Below are positions 1-7,071 of a stretch of DNA of 9,231 nucleotides, one piece after another. The first letter of the stretch is position 1. Every line of letters starts with the position of its first letter. Made by a program: the position numbers and the translations under genes. Origin of the DNA: Eubacteriales Family XIII. Incertae Sedis bacterium (GTDB taxonomy: Bacteria > Bacillota_A > Clostridia > Peptostreptococcales > Anaerovoracaceae); NCBI GenBank assembly GCA_031278145.1, contig JAITLA010000280.1, positions 1 to 9,231 on the forward strand, given 5' to 3'. The notes under the pieces were generated by a model, which was given only the letters and a program-made list of their open reading frames with translations, was not told the origin of the DNA and made no database searches.

Positions 1-1085
1 ACCTCGAGCAGATCCATGCCGGCGGAATTCGCCGCGATCAGATTCGATACCCAGGTCACGCCAAAATCCATCGTGCCGTTGTTGACGGCCGTGGTTTCGC
101 CGATGTCGCCGCCGCCGGACACGATGTTGACGTCGAGGCCGACCTCTTCATAGAAGCCCTTGTCCTTCGCCACATAGTAGCCCATGAACTGCGCCTGCGG
201 CAGCCACTTCAGCTGGATGGACACGGAGCTCTTTTCGAGCGGGCCAAAATCGCCGTCCGCGGAAGCGGCGGCCTCCGTCCGGTAGGACGCGTCGCGGATG
301 TCGTCGAGCGTCAGCGTTTGCAGCTTCTCGGCGGCTGCGCCGTCGTCGAGCTTGATATAGGTCTTGGCGAGGTCCAGCGTCTGCCGCAGCGCCGCGTCGT
401 CGAGGCGCCCGACATCCTCCGCGCCCACGAGCTTCGCCACCTCCGCCGCCATGTAGGACTGATGCTCCGGCGAAACGGACGAGCCGTTGTCGAACACGAT
501 CTGCGCGGCCTCCTCCGGATTCTCGACGGCGTAGGCCCAGCCCTTCGCCGAGGCGTATATGAAGGCCTTGACCGTGTTCGGATTGGCCTTTGCAAAGGCA
601 CGCGTGCAGAACAGGTTGTCCTCCAGCATCGCAACACCCTCGTCGTTCATGTCAATCCACTTGACGGAATCCCCGTAGGCGTAGCCGCCCTCGTAATCGT
701 TGCGGACCAAGCCCAGCTCGTTGTAGGTCATCGCGGACGCCAAGCTGACGGAATCGTCGTCGAAGCCGTCCATGTCAAAGGCTTGGCTGAGATAGGTCGT
801 GGGCTGCCCGTATTTGGTCAGCAGGGCCTGTATCTCGTATTCGTTGCCCAGCCCCCAGTTGCCCACCTTGCCCTCGGAGGCCGCGCGCGTGACCACCTCT
901 TCGACGCTCGCTTCCGCGTCGAAGTAGGGGCCGCTCGCCGCGCTTTCCTCCGATTCGGCGGCGGACGCGTCCTCCGTGTCGCCCGCTTCCTCCGAAGCGC
1001 CGGAGCCGCAAGCGGCAAGCGCGAGGATCGCGAGCGCAAGCATAAGCGCAAGCAGCGGATTCTTCCTTACAATTGTCTTCTTCAT
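1..1085 (-). CDS. ABC transporter substrate-binding lipoprotein, NMT1/NitT-TauT type, unusual domain order (C-terminus off window)
   Basis: Extracellular, lipid-anchored binding protein of the importer encoded just upstream; it should deliver the solute to the two permeases. The signal peptide (basic MKKTIVRK, hydrophobic stretch) ends in lipobox LALAAC, with the lipidated Cys at residue 26, followed by a Ser/Glu/Ala-rich linker to about residue 52. Residues about 60-270 (GNWGLGNEYEI at 75-85, then EGVAMLEDNLF, AFIYASAKGWAYAVENPEEAA and SPEHQSYMAAEVAKL) look like the second half of an NMT1-type domain. The canonical domain start (SIQLKWLPQAQFMGYYVAKD, then a GGGDIGE region) appears only at about 287 and continues off the left edge. 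The frame is intact. Two ATGs lie in tandem at 1088 and 1085; I chose 1085 because AGGAGG is 7 bases before it and only 4 before the other. It follows permease 2 by about 35 AT-rich bases. The substrate is unknown. Confidence 0.9.
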   Translation of the reverse strand, partial: MKKTIVRKNPLLALMLALAILALAACGSGASEEAGDTEDASAAESEESAASGPYFDAEASVEEVVTRAASEGKVGNWGLGNEYEIQALLTKYGQPTTYLSQAFDMDGFDDDSVSLASAMTYNELGLVRNDYEGGYAYGDSVKWIDMNDEGVAMLEDNLFCTRAFAKANPNTVKAFIYASAKGWAYAVENPEEAAQIVFDNGSSVSPEHQSYMAAEVAKLVGAEDVGRLDDAALRQTLDLAKTYIKLDDGAAAEKLQTLTLDDIRDASYRTEAAASADGDFGPLEKSSVSIQLKWLPQAQFMGYYVAKDKGFYEEVGLDVNIVSGGGDIGETTAVNNGTMDFGVTWVSNLIAANSAGMDLLE

Positions 1086-1123
1086 CATGATTCCTCCTTC
1101 ATTATCATAAAATATTCGCATAT

Positions 1124-2032
1124 TCAGAACCGCAAAATCAAGCGCCTGCACAGCGTCAGGATCAGGTACGGGACGATGCCTATCGCGCAGGCGACCACGA
1201 TGTAGGCCCACGCCGTCGGATATTGCGCCAGCACGATGTTCTCCCGAATCTGCCGCCCGACCCCCGTGATGTACTCGGCAAAATACTCGCTGACGAGCGC
1301 GCCGATCACGCAGGCCGGGACCCCGACGCCGAGCGCCGTAAACACGTAGGGCACGCTGTTTGGAATGCGCAGCTTCATGAACACGCCGAGGCGGCCGGCC
1401 GCGTAGGAGCGCATGAGGTCCTCGGAAAAGGGCTTGAGCTCGCGCAGTCCGCGCCACGCGTTGATGCTCATCGTAGCCGCGCAAAACAGCATCACCACCA
1501 GCATCTTCGCGACCATGCTGCGGATGTAGGCGTCGCCGCTCACATCCTTCGTCAGGTTTGTGATCACGGGCGCCAGCGCCACGATGGGGACGGCGTTGAA
1601 CGAAGCCAGCAGGCCCAGCCCGCCCGCGCCCCATTTCGGAAACAGCGTCGCGAGTATCGCGATGAAATAGCCGAGCACGGAGCCGAGAAAGAGGCCGGCC
1701 AGCGCCACGATGACCGTATCCCGGGCATTGTCCAGGATCTTGGGCGCGTTCGAAACGATGATGCCGACGATCTTCATGGGCAGCGGCAGCGTGAAGTCGT
1801 CCACGCCGAATATCCGATGCAGGAAACCGGTCTGCCAGAATATGAGCAGCAGGATGCCTGCGGACAGCGGCGGCGCGAAGGCGGCGACACGCCTTGCGGC
1901 GGCGCTCTGCGGCGGCAAGTAATACTCGTTTTCTTCCTCCTCCGAGAACGCCTCCGCCGCTTCGATTGAAGGTCCGTCACAGCCCCGCGCCGGAAGAATC
2001 GCCTCGTCCGCGGGTCGCGTTTTGCCTCTCAT
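1124..2032 (-). CDS. ABC transporter permease 2, NitT/TauT (SsuC-like) family
   Basis: Integral membrane subunit of the importer, 302 residues. A hydrophilic, acidic N-terminal tail (residues 1-48, including EEEENEYY near 31-38) precedes the first membrane segment (about 50-70). Further segments lie near 86-96, 106-131, 138-160, 172-190, 232-250 and 273-296. The EAA-type cytoplasmic loop that contacts the ATPase is at about 206-234 (DLMRSYAAGRLGVFMKLRIP), which places it in the binding-protein-dependent permease family. The start is ATG at 2032: it overlaps the stop of permease 1 by four bases (ATGA) and has GGGGAGG about 8 bases upstream. The frame stays open to 2215, but that extension is out-of-frame permease 1 sequence. 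It is paired with permease 1, so the transmembrane core is probably a heterodimer. Family call is firm; substrate unknown. Confidence 0.92.
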   Translation of the reverse strand: MRGKTRPADEAILPARGCDGPSIEAAEAFSEEEENEYYLPPQSAAARRVAAFAPPLSAGILLLIFWQTGFLHRIFGVDDFTLPLPMKIVGIIVSNAPKILDNARDTVIVALAGLFLGSVLGYFIAILATLFPKWGAGGLGLLASFNAVPIVALAPVITNLTKDVSGDAYIRSMVAKMLVVMLFCAATMSINAWRGLRELKPFSEDLMRSYAAGRLGVFMKLRIPNSVPYVFTALGVGVPACVIGALVSEYFAEYITGVGRQIRENIVLAQYPTAWAYIVVACAIGIVPYLILTLCRRLILRF

Positions 2033-2874
2033 TTCGCTGCCTCCCCTCTCGCCTCCGCCACCGCGCGGCGGCGTTTCCGCTTCTGCGGCAGGAAGAGCTT
2101 CTCGGCGGCGCCCATCAGCACGAAGCTCAATATGCCCACGGCCGCGCTGAAGAACACGATCTGCCAGAACACGTAGATCGACATCGCATGCTTCAGCGAC
2201 TGCGACAGCATGCATCCGAGGCCGCCGTCGCCCTGCAACGTATCCACGAGGATGGAGGCCGTAATCGCCATCGGCGCCGCGATCTTGAGGCCCGTGAACA
2301 GATAGGGCACGCAGAAGGGGATCAGCGTCTTCGTATAGGTCGCGCGCCGGCCGGCCGCGTAGGAATACATGAGCTCCAGGCGCTCCTTTTCTATGGCCTT
2401 GAATCCCGCCAGCGTGTTCACGGCAACGGGATAGAAGGTGAGGATCGCGGCAATCGCGACGCGGCTCTTGTCTATGCTGCCCGTGACGGCGAGCACAATC
2501 GGCGCGATGCCCAGTATGGGAATCATCTGTATGATCGTGAGGTAGGGAAAGGCGATCCGCTCGATCAACTTCGACAGATGCATCAGCACGGCCAGCGCGA
2601 AGCCGAACAGGGCGCCGAACACGAGGCCGAGGCCCGCGCGCAGCAGGGTGGCACCGGCGTTGACCGCCACGATCTCCGCCGCGGTCATCCTGTTGCTGAC
2701 CGGCTTTGCGCTGAAGACCGACAGGACGATCTGGTGGATGTGGGGCAGCACGTTCTCCGGCGTGCGCTTCACGCCCGCCACGGCAAAGGCGCCGGCCTCC
2801 CAGATCAGCATGAAACCCAGGATCCAGACCGCCGTGACGAGGGCTTTCGAGCTTCTCCCGGCCTCGGCGTTCAC
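2029..2874 (-). CDS. ABC transporter permease 1, NitT/TauT (SsuC-like) family
   Basis: Integral membrane subunit, 281 residues, a usual length for this family. Membrane segments are visible near 12-34, 66-98, 107-131, 137-158, 190-212 and 232-258. The EAA loop is at about 167-195 (ELMYSYAAGRRATYTKTLIP, then PYLFTGL). The C-terminus is a basic cytoplasmic tail (KRKRRR, 265-270). The start codon is GTG at 2874, sharing four bases (GTGA) with the ATPase stop, with GAGGAGG a few bases upstream; translational coupling to the ATPase is likely. The EAA loops of the two permeases resemble each other (SYAAGR in both), as expected for paralogues from duplication, while the N-terminal parts differ. Substrate specificity cannot be inferred from the permease. 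Confidence 0.92.
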   Translation of the reverse strand: MNAEAGRSSKALVTAVWILGFMLIWEAGAFAVAGVKRTPENVLPHIHQIVLSVFSAKPVSNRMTAAEIVAVNAGATLLRAGLGLVFGALFGFALAVLMHLSKLIERIAFPYLTIIQMIPILGIAPIVLAVTGSIDKSRVAIAAILTFYPVAVNTLAGFKAIEKERLELMYSYAAGRRATYTKTLIPFCVPYLFTGLKIAAPMAITASILVDTLQGDGGLGCMLSQSLKHAMSIYVFWQIVFFSAAVGILSFVLMGAAEKLFLPQKRKRRRAVAEARGEAAK

Positions 2875-3656
2875 GCGCTCACCTCCTCAAAGCTGCCGCG
2901 TATCCGCGCCACAAGCGCGTTGAACGCGGACGTGTCCCGCACGGCGGCCCGCCTCGGGCGCGGCAGATCCACATCCACGATTGCGGACAGCCGGCCGGGG
3001 CGCGGCGACAGCACGATGACGCGGTCGGACAGAAACACGGCCTCGGCGATGTTGTGCGTCACGAAGATGACGGTCTTGCCCGTCTTGCTCCATATATCGA
3101 GCAGGTCCGCCTGCAATTTCTCCCGCGTGAACTCGTCCAAGGCCGAAAAGGGCTCGTCCATCAGGAGGATCTCCGGCTGCGGGGCCAGCGCTCTGGCAAT
3201 GCCGACGCGCTGCTGCATCCCGCCCGACAGCTCGCCCGGATAATAGTCCGCGAAATGCCCGAGGCCGACCAACTCCATCATGTCGTTCACCCGCCGTTCC
3301 CGCGCTTCCTTGCCGAGCCCCATGATCTCAAGCGGAAGCCGGATATTGCGCCTGACGTTGCGCCAATCGTACAGCACGGGGTTTTGGAACACGATCCCGT
3401 AACGCCTCTTCAGCCGCGCCTCCCGCGGGCTCTCTCCGCCCACCGTGACGCTGCCCGCCGTCGGGTGAATGAGGTCCGCGACGATGCGAAGCAGCGTCGT
3501 CTTGCCGCAGCCCGAAGGCCCGAGCAGCGAGATGAACTCGCCCCTTCCGATGTTCAGGGACACGTCCGACAGCGCGGCGGTTTCCGCGCTTCCCGCGTCG
3601 TAGACCATGCTTATGTGCTTCATCACGATTTCATACTCCTCACAGGCCTGCCGCAT
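2871..3656 (-). CDS. ABC transporter ATP-binding protein, NitT/TauT (SsuB/TauB-like) family
   Basis: Cytoplasmic ATPase that powers the importer, 261 residues. All nucleotide-binding motifs are present and intact: Walker A GPSGCGKTT (46-54), Q-loop Gln91 (VFQNPVLYDW), signature LSGGMQQR (143-150), Walker B ILLMDEP (163-169), D-loop SALDE, and switch His201 (FVTHNIAEAVFLSDR). The VFQNP...LYDWRNVRRNI segment and the DVDLPRPR tail are typical of the nitrate/sulfonate/thiamine-precursor subfamily. The start at ATG 3656 is supported by GGAGGTG about 5 bases upstream; a later Met at residue 12 has no comparable site. It is first in the operon, with roughly 127 bases of leader from the predicted promoter. 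Family assignment is firm. Confidence 0.95.
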   Translation of the reverse strand: MRQACEEYEIVMKHISMVYDAGSAETAALSDVSLNIGRGEFISLLGPSGCGKTTLLRIVADLIHPTAGSVTVGGESPREARLKRRYGIVFQNPVLYDWRNVRRNIRLPLEIMGLGKEARERRVNDMMELVGLGHFADYYPGELSGGMQQRVGIARALAPQPEILLMDEPFSALDEFTREKLQADLLDIWSKTGKTVIFVTHNIAEAVFLSDRVIVLSPRPGRLSAIVDVDLPRPRRAAVRDTSAFNALVARIRGSFEEVSA

Positions 3657-3732
3657 CGCGCACCTCCGAACCGCTCCCCGGTTTTCCGAAACATCTTTGG
3701 CGGGTCCGAGCCGCGTGACCGCGGACGCGCCG

Positions 3733-3772
3733 GTAAAAACAAAAAGACAAAGAAGCTTTTACGGCCTCTTTG
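3733..3772 (-). terminator. Intrinsic-terminator-like hairpin in the ABC operon leader
   Basis: On the minus strand a 9-base-pair stem (arms 3764-3772 and 3748-3756; CAAAGAGGC with GCTTCTTTG, one G-U pair) closes a 7-base loop and is followed directly by a U-rich run, TCTTTTTGTTTTTAC. This has the form of a Rho-independent terminator. It lies about 10 bases beyond the transcription start predicted from the promoter at 3790-3818, and upstream of the ATPase gene. It could end read-through from sbcC, attenuate the ABC operon, or both. On the plus strand the U-tract is missing, so it acts leftward only. Confidence 0.6.
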
Positions 3773-3789
3773 CCTTTGGTATGAAAGCC

Positions 3790-3818
3790 AGTCTACAGGA
3801 ATTCCCGCAAACTGTCAA
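3790..3818 (-). promoter_or_regulatory. Predicted sigma-A promoter of the ABC transporter operon
   Basis: Reading the minus strand, a perfect -35 box TTGACA (3813-3818) is separated by exactly 17 bases from TAGACT (3790-3795), a fair match to TATAAT. Transcription would start near 3783. It is the best promoter-like sequence I see between sbcC and the transporter genes, and it points at the ATPase start 127 bases away. The only oddity is the terminator-like hairpin directly downstream. Confidence 0.6.
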
Positions 3819-3819
3819 G

Positions 3820-3831
3820 ACGCAATTGCGT
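3820..3831. promoter_or_regulatory. 12-base perfect palindrome next to the -35 box (operator candidate)
   Basis: ACGCAATTGCGT is a perfect inverted repeat beginning one base upstream of the TTGACA box, in the position where a dimeric repressor or activator often binds. It has no loop, so a protein site is more likely than an RNA hairpin. No regulator gene is present in the window, so the binding protein is unknown. Confidence 0.35.
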
Positions 3832-3863
3832 TTTTCTTCTCTTTGTAATGTTTCTGTAATATT

Positions 3864-3922
3864 CCGTCGCGCCGCCCGGCGGCGGGACGGACGACGCGCC
3901 GGCGCCGGCGGCGAAGCGCCGG
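3864..3922 (-). other. Two GC-rich hairpins just after sbcC
   Basis: On the minus strand, 8 bases after the sbcC stop, CCGGCG/CGCCGG (3905-3922, 6-base loop) is followed by a second hairpin at 3864-3890 (CCGTC/GACGG and CGCCG/CGGCG stems around one C-C mismatch, 5-base loop). The next sequence is AATATTACAG, which is AT-rich but not a U-run, so neither hairpin is a standard intrinsic terminator. They may protect the 3' end of the sbcDC message or cause pausing. Confidence 0.4.
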
Positions 3923-3930
3923 GCCGCGCC

Positions 3931-6900
3931 TCAGGAAACGATCCGCAGACTGCTGCCGGCGCTGCTCCTTCGGATCAGCACCTGCCTGTCGATCCGCTCC
4001 TTCAGCTCGCTCACATGGGAGATGATGCCGACCAAGCGATTTCCCGCCGCAAGCCCCACCAACGCCTGTATCGCCTGCTCCAGCGATTCGGCGTCCAGCG
4101 CGCCGAAGCCTTCATCGATGAAGAGCATGTCGATTTCCACCCCGCCGGCATGCGCCTGGATCACGTCGGAAAGTCCCAGCGCCAAGGACAGGGACGCCTT
4201 GAAGGCCTCTCCGCCGGACAGCGACTTCACCGACCGTATCCGGCCGGTATAGTGGTCCAGCACATCGAGCTCCAGACCGGTCTGCGAACGGAGGTCCGCC
4301 GCGTCCTCCCGCCGCAGAAGCGCAAAGCGGCTATCCGTCATGATCTTCAGACGCTTGTTCGCCTCCGTGAGAATCCGGCCGAAGTACGCGGCCTGCACGT
4401 ATTGCTCAAAGGCCAGCTTTTGCTTGCCGGCCAGCTCACCGTTCGCCGTCTTCGAAAGCCCGCTGAGCAGCAGGTACTCATCCTGCCGCACGGCCGCGTC
4501 CGAGAGCGCCTTGTCGAGGGCCACCGCAATCGGCTCGTTGTTCCCCATGCGCGCCACCAGCGTCCGGACGGCCTCGTCCGTGCGCCGCTTTTCCCGTTCC
4601 GTCCGCAGCTTTTCGGCTTCAAGCCGGTCCATATCCTGCTTCCGTTCGTTTTCGGTTTCCTCGGAGAGCCTGCGAAGCTCCCGTTCCGCGGCTTGGACCT
4701 CGTTTTGATACCGCTCGACGGAACGCTTCAATTCGTCGATCTCCGCTTCCGATCTCAAGGCGTCGCGGTAGGCCGCCTCGTTTGGGAAGCCGCCTTCGGA
4801 CAGCTTCTTCGCATAAGCCGCCAGCGCCCGTTCCGCAGCCTCGGCGGTGTCGGTCAGGCGTTTTCCTTGGTCGTCGAGAAGCGTTTGGTTTCCCTCCAGC
4901 TTGTTTTTGAGCGCGTGATACGCGTCCTCCGCCCGTCCGAAGGCCTCCTTTGCGGCCCGCAGCGCCTCGGTCCATGCCTCCGCCAACGCTGCGGCCTCGC
5001 GGCGGTCCGCGTATTCCAAGGAGGCCTTCAAGGCCTTGTGCTCGCCGGTTTTGGAAGCGAGCTCCGAGGCGAGGGCACTCCGCTCCCGCTCGCCGCGCGC
5101 CGCAGCTTCCTCGTTGCGCCGCAGGGCGCGCTCCAAGGCGGCAAGCCGCTCCTTGCATTCGCTCTTGCGGGCGGCCCGCTCCTTGCAACACAGATGCCGC
5201 TCGTCGTTCTCCGCCCGCATCCGGGCGCTTTCCGCCAGGGCCGTTTCGATCCGCGCGGACAGCCGTTGCGGCGTGTCTTGATCGATATCGGAAAAGCGGC
5301 GCGCGGCGGCGCGCAGCAGCTGTTCCCGCGCCGGCTTGATCTCCGCCAGCTTGGATGCCGACCGTTCGCCGGCCTCCTGCAGGTTTTTCCGGGCGTGCTC
5401 GGTTTCTTGCTTCAAGGCGCGCAGCTCCGCTTCATCCGGGGCGTCCGCGGCCGGCGTCGCCTTGGCCGGGTGCACGGTGGAACCGCACACGGGGCAGGGG
5501 GAGCCGGGCTCCAGCGCCGCCGCCAGAAGGCCCGCCTGCTCGCGGAAAAAAGCGATTTCCTTTTCCGCATAAACGGCATTGACGATCCGGAAAGCCTCTT
5601 GCGCGTCGGCAAAGCGCCGCTGCAGCGCAACGCTCTCGTCCCGCAGGGCGCCAAGCCGCGACAGGGCCTCTCGCAGGGCGAGCAGATCCGCTTCGGCGGC
5701 CCGCAGCCCCTCCGCTTCCCGCTCGCAGGCCGCCATCCGCAGTTCCGTGTCCGCGAGGCCCTCCGCCTCCGCGTCGAGCTTGCGCTTTTGCTCCAGGAGA
5801 TCGGCCCTTTGGTTCGAGAGTGCCTCCAGCGCCGCGCGGGCCGCCGTTTGCGCCTCCGCCAGCTTCTTCGATTCGCCTTCGAGCCGCTCAAGCGCATCGT
5901 AGCGCGGGAGCGCCTGTGTGAGCCTGTCGACGGCGGCGGCAAGCGCTTCCCGCTCCGGCGCCTTTTCCTTTTCGGTCCGGTAGGCGATCCGCGCCGCCGC
6001 CAGCTCCTTTCGTTGCGCCCGCAGCTCGAGATCCAGCGCCGCGACGCTCCGGCGCAGCCCCTGCTCGGCCTCCCGCTCCCGCAGGTGGGCGGCCTCTGCG
6101 GGGGCGACGATATACAGCGCCTTTTCCGCGTCCCGCAGCGTTTTTCGCCACGCGTCGCACGCGCCCCGCCCCTCTGTCAGCCGCCGCTGCCTTTCCCGCG
6201 CGGCTTCCAGATCGGCAAAGGCCCGATTGACGTATTGAGCCCGCGTGATTGCGGCAATCCGCAGGGCAAGGTCCTTGTCCAGCGCCTCCGCCCGCCGCTT
6301 TAGGTCGTCCAGAAGGGCCGCGTCCGCCGCGATCAGGTCCCGCAGCTCCGACAGGATATCCCCGGCGGCATGGATGGCGGCGCCGTCCGCGTCGGCGGCC
6401 GGCCACCGTTCCGGCTCGTTTTCGGGACGCACGATCCCCGAGATGTATTGGAGGATGCTCCGCTCAACGCTCTCACAGCCTTTCTTCGCCTCGCGCTCGT
6501 ATTCCTTCAACAGGCGCTGCGCGCTTTGGCAAAGGTCTGTATTGAACACGCGCCGAAGGATATCGCCGCGTTCCTTGCTGTCCGCAAGCAAAAGCCGGAG
6601 GAATTCCCCCTGCGCGAGCATGACAAGCTGCTTGAACCGGCGATAATCGACGCCGAAGAGCTCCGTGATCTTGGCCGTGACGTCCCGATAGCCGGCGACG
6701 ACGGTCCCGTCGGGCAGCAGCAGCGTGGCGTCGGCGTTTTCGATTGTCGTCCCTTCCCCGCTCTTTTTGGGGCGCGCGTAGCGCGGGTTCCGCGTTACGG
6801 TGTATGGCTTGCCCCTGTGCAGGAAGCTGAGCTCCACGTAGGTCTTGGTGTGCGGCGCCGCAAAATCGCTGCGCAGCGTATCCACGGTTCTGGTGCTGCC

Positions 6901-7071
6901 GCTGGCCTCGCCGAACAAGGCAAAGGCGATGGCGTCAAAGATCGTCGTCTTGCCCGCGCCGGTGTCGCCGGCAATGAGGAACAGACCGCGCCCCCCGAAG
7001 GGGGAGAGATCCAGCTCAATCCTTCCGGCATAGGGGCCGAAGGCGCTCATTGCCATCTTCAACGGTTTCAT
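3931..7071 (-). CDS. sbcC: Exonuclease SbcCD subunit C (Rad50-like SMC-type ATPase)
   Basis: ATPase arm of the SbcCD nuclease, which opens DNA hairpins and processes protein-blocked ends. Length is 1046 residues, normal for SbcC. The N-terminal lobe carries Walker A GDTGAGKTT (35-43) followed by IFDAIAFALFGEASG. Long Ala/Glu/Arg-rich stretches (about 170-500 and 540-850) are predicted antiparallel coiled coil, joined at the zinc hook CPVC (Cys526 and Cys529; then GSTVHPAK). The C-terminal lobe has signature LSGGEAFKASL (951-961), Walker B IDMLFIDEGFG (980-990) with FGALD, and His1019 in IISHVSEL. All key residues are present. It starts at ATG 7071, sharing four bases with the sbcD stop, with a G-rich ribosome site (GGGGGGTG) ahead. 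It sits second in a two-gene sbcD-sbcC operon. A long opposite-strand frame within it is a GC-codon artefact. Confidence 0.97.
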   Translation of the reverse strand: MKPLKMAMSAFGPYAGRIELDLSPFGGRGLFLIAGDTGAGKTTIFDAIAFALFGEASGSTRTVDTLRSDFAAPHTKTYVELSFLHRGKPYTVTRNPRYARPKKSGEGTTIENADATLLLPDGTVVAGYRDVTAKITELFGVDYRRFKQLVMLAQGEFLRLLLADSKERGDILRRVFNTDLCQSAQRLLKEYEREAKKGCESVERSILQYISGIVRPENEPERWPAADADGAAIHAAGDILSELRDLIAADAALLDDLKRRAEALDKDLALRIAAITRAQYVNRAFADLEAARERQRRLTEGRGACDAWRKTLRDAEKALYIVAPAEAAHLREREAEQGLRRSVAALDLELRAQRKELAAARIAYRTEKEKAPEREALAAAVDRLTQALPRYDALERLEGESKKLAEAQTAARAALEALSNQRADLLEQKRKLDAEAEGLADTELRMAACEREAEGLRAAEADLLALREALSRLGALRDESVALQRRFADAQEAFRIVNAVYAEKEIAFFREQAGLLAAALEPGSPCPVCGSTVHPAKATPAADAPDEAELRALKQETEHARKNLQEAGERSASKLAEIKPAREQLLRAAARRFSDIDQDTPQRLSARIETALAESARMRAENDERHLCCKERAARKSECKERLAALERALRRNEEAAARGERERSALASELASKTGEHKALKASLEYADRREAAALAEAWTEALRAAKEAFGRAEDAYHALKNKLEGNQTLLDDQGKRLTDTAEAAERALAAYAKKLSEGGFPNEAAYRDALRSEAEIDELKRSVERYQNEVQAAERELRRLSEETENERKQDMDRLEAEKLRTEREKRRTDEAVRTLVARMGNNEPIAVALDKALSDAAVRQDEYLLLSGLSKTANGELAGKQKLAFEQYVQAAYFGRILTEANKRLKIMTDSRFALLRREDAADLRSQTGLELDVLDHYTGRIRSVKSLSGGEAFKASLSLALGLSDVIQAHAGGVEIDMLFIDEGFGALDAESLEQAIQALVGLAAGNRLVGIISHVSELKERIDRQVLIRRSSAGSSLRIVS

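Noticed and set aside
2033..2215. Upstream extension of permease 2
   Set aside because: It reads permease 1 out of frame and gives Arg/Ala-rich nonsense; the ATGA overlap and ribosome site fix the start at 2032.
3657..3783. Riboswitch (TPP, FMN, guanidine) in the ABC leader
   Set aside because: I could not find the conserved motifs of any class I know. Small hairpins at 3711-3724 and 3669-3683 exist but are not diagnostic. A covariance-model scan would decide.
3820..3845. Plus-strand terminator formed by the palindrome and the following TTTTTC
   Set aside because: The palindrome has no loop and no plus-strand gene ends nearby; the U-run is coincidental.
3607..6303. 898-codon plus-strand open frame
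   Set aside because: It lies opposite sbcC and across the ABC leader. Composition is Arg/Leu/Pro-rich with no recognisable domain, and no ribosome site supports it; it is a GC-codon shadow of sbcC.
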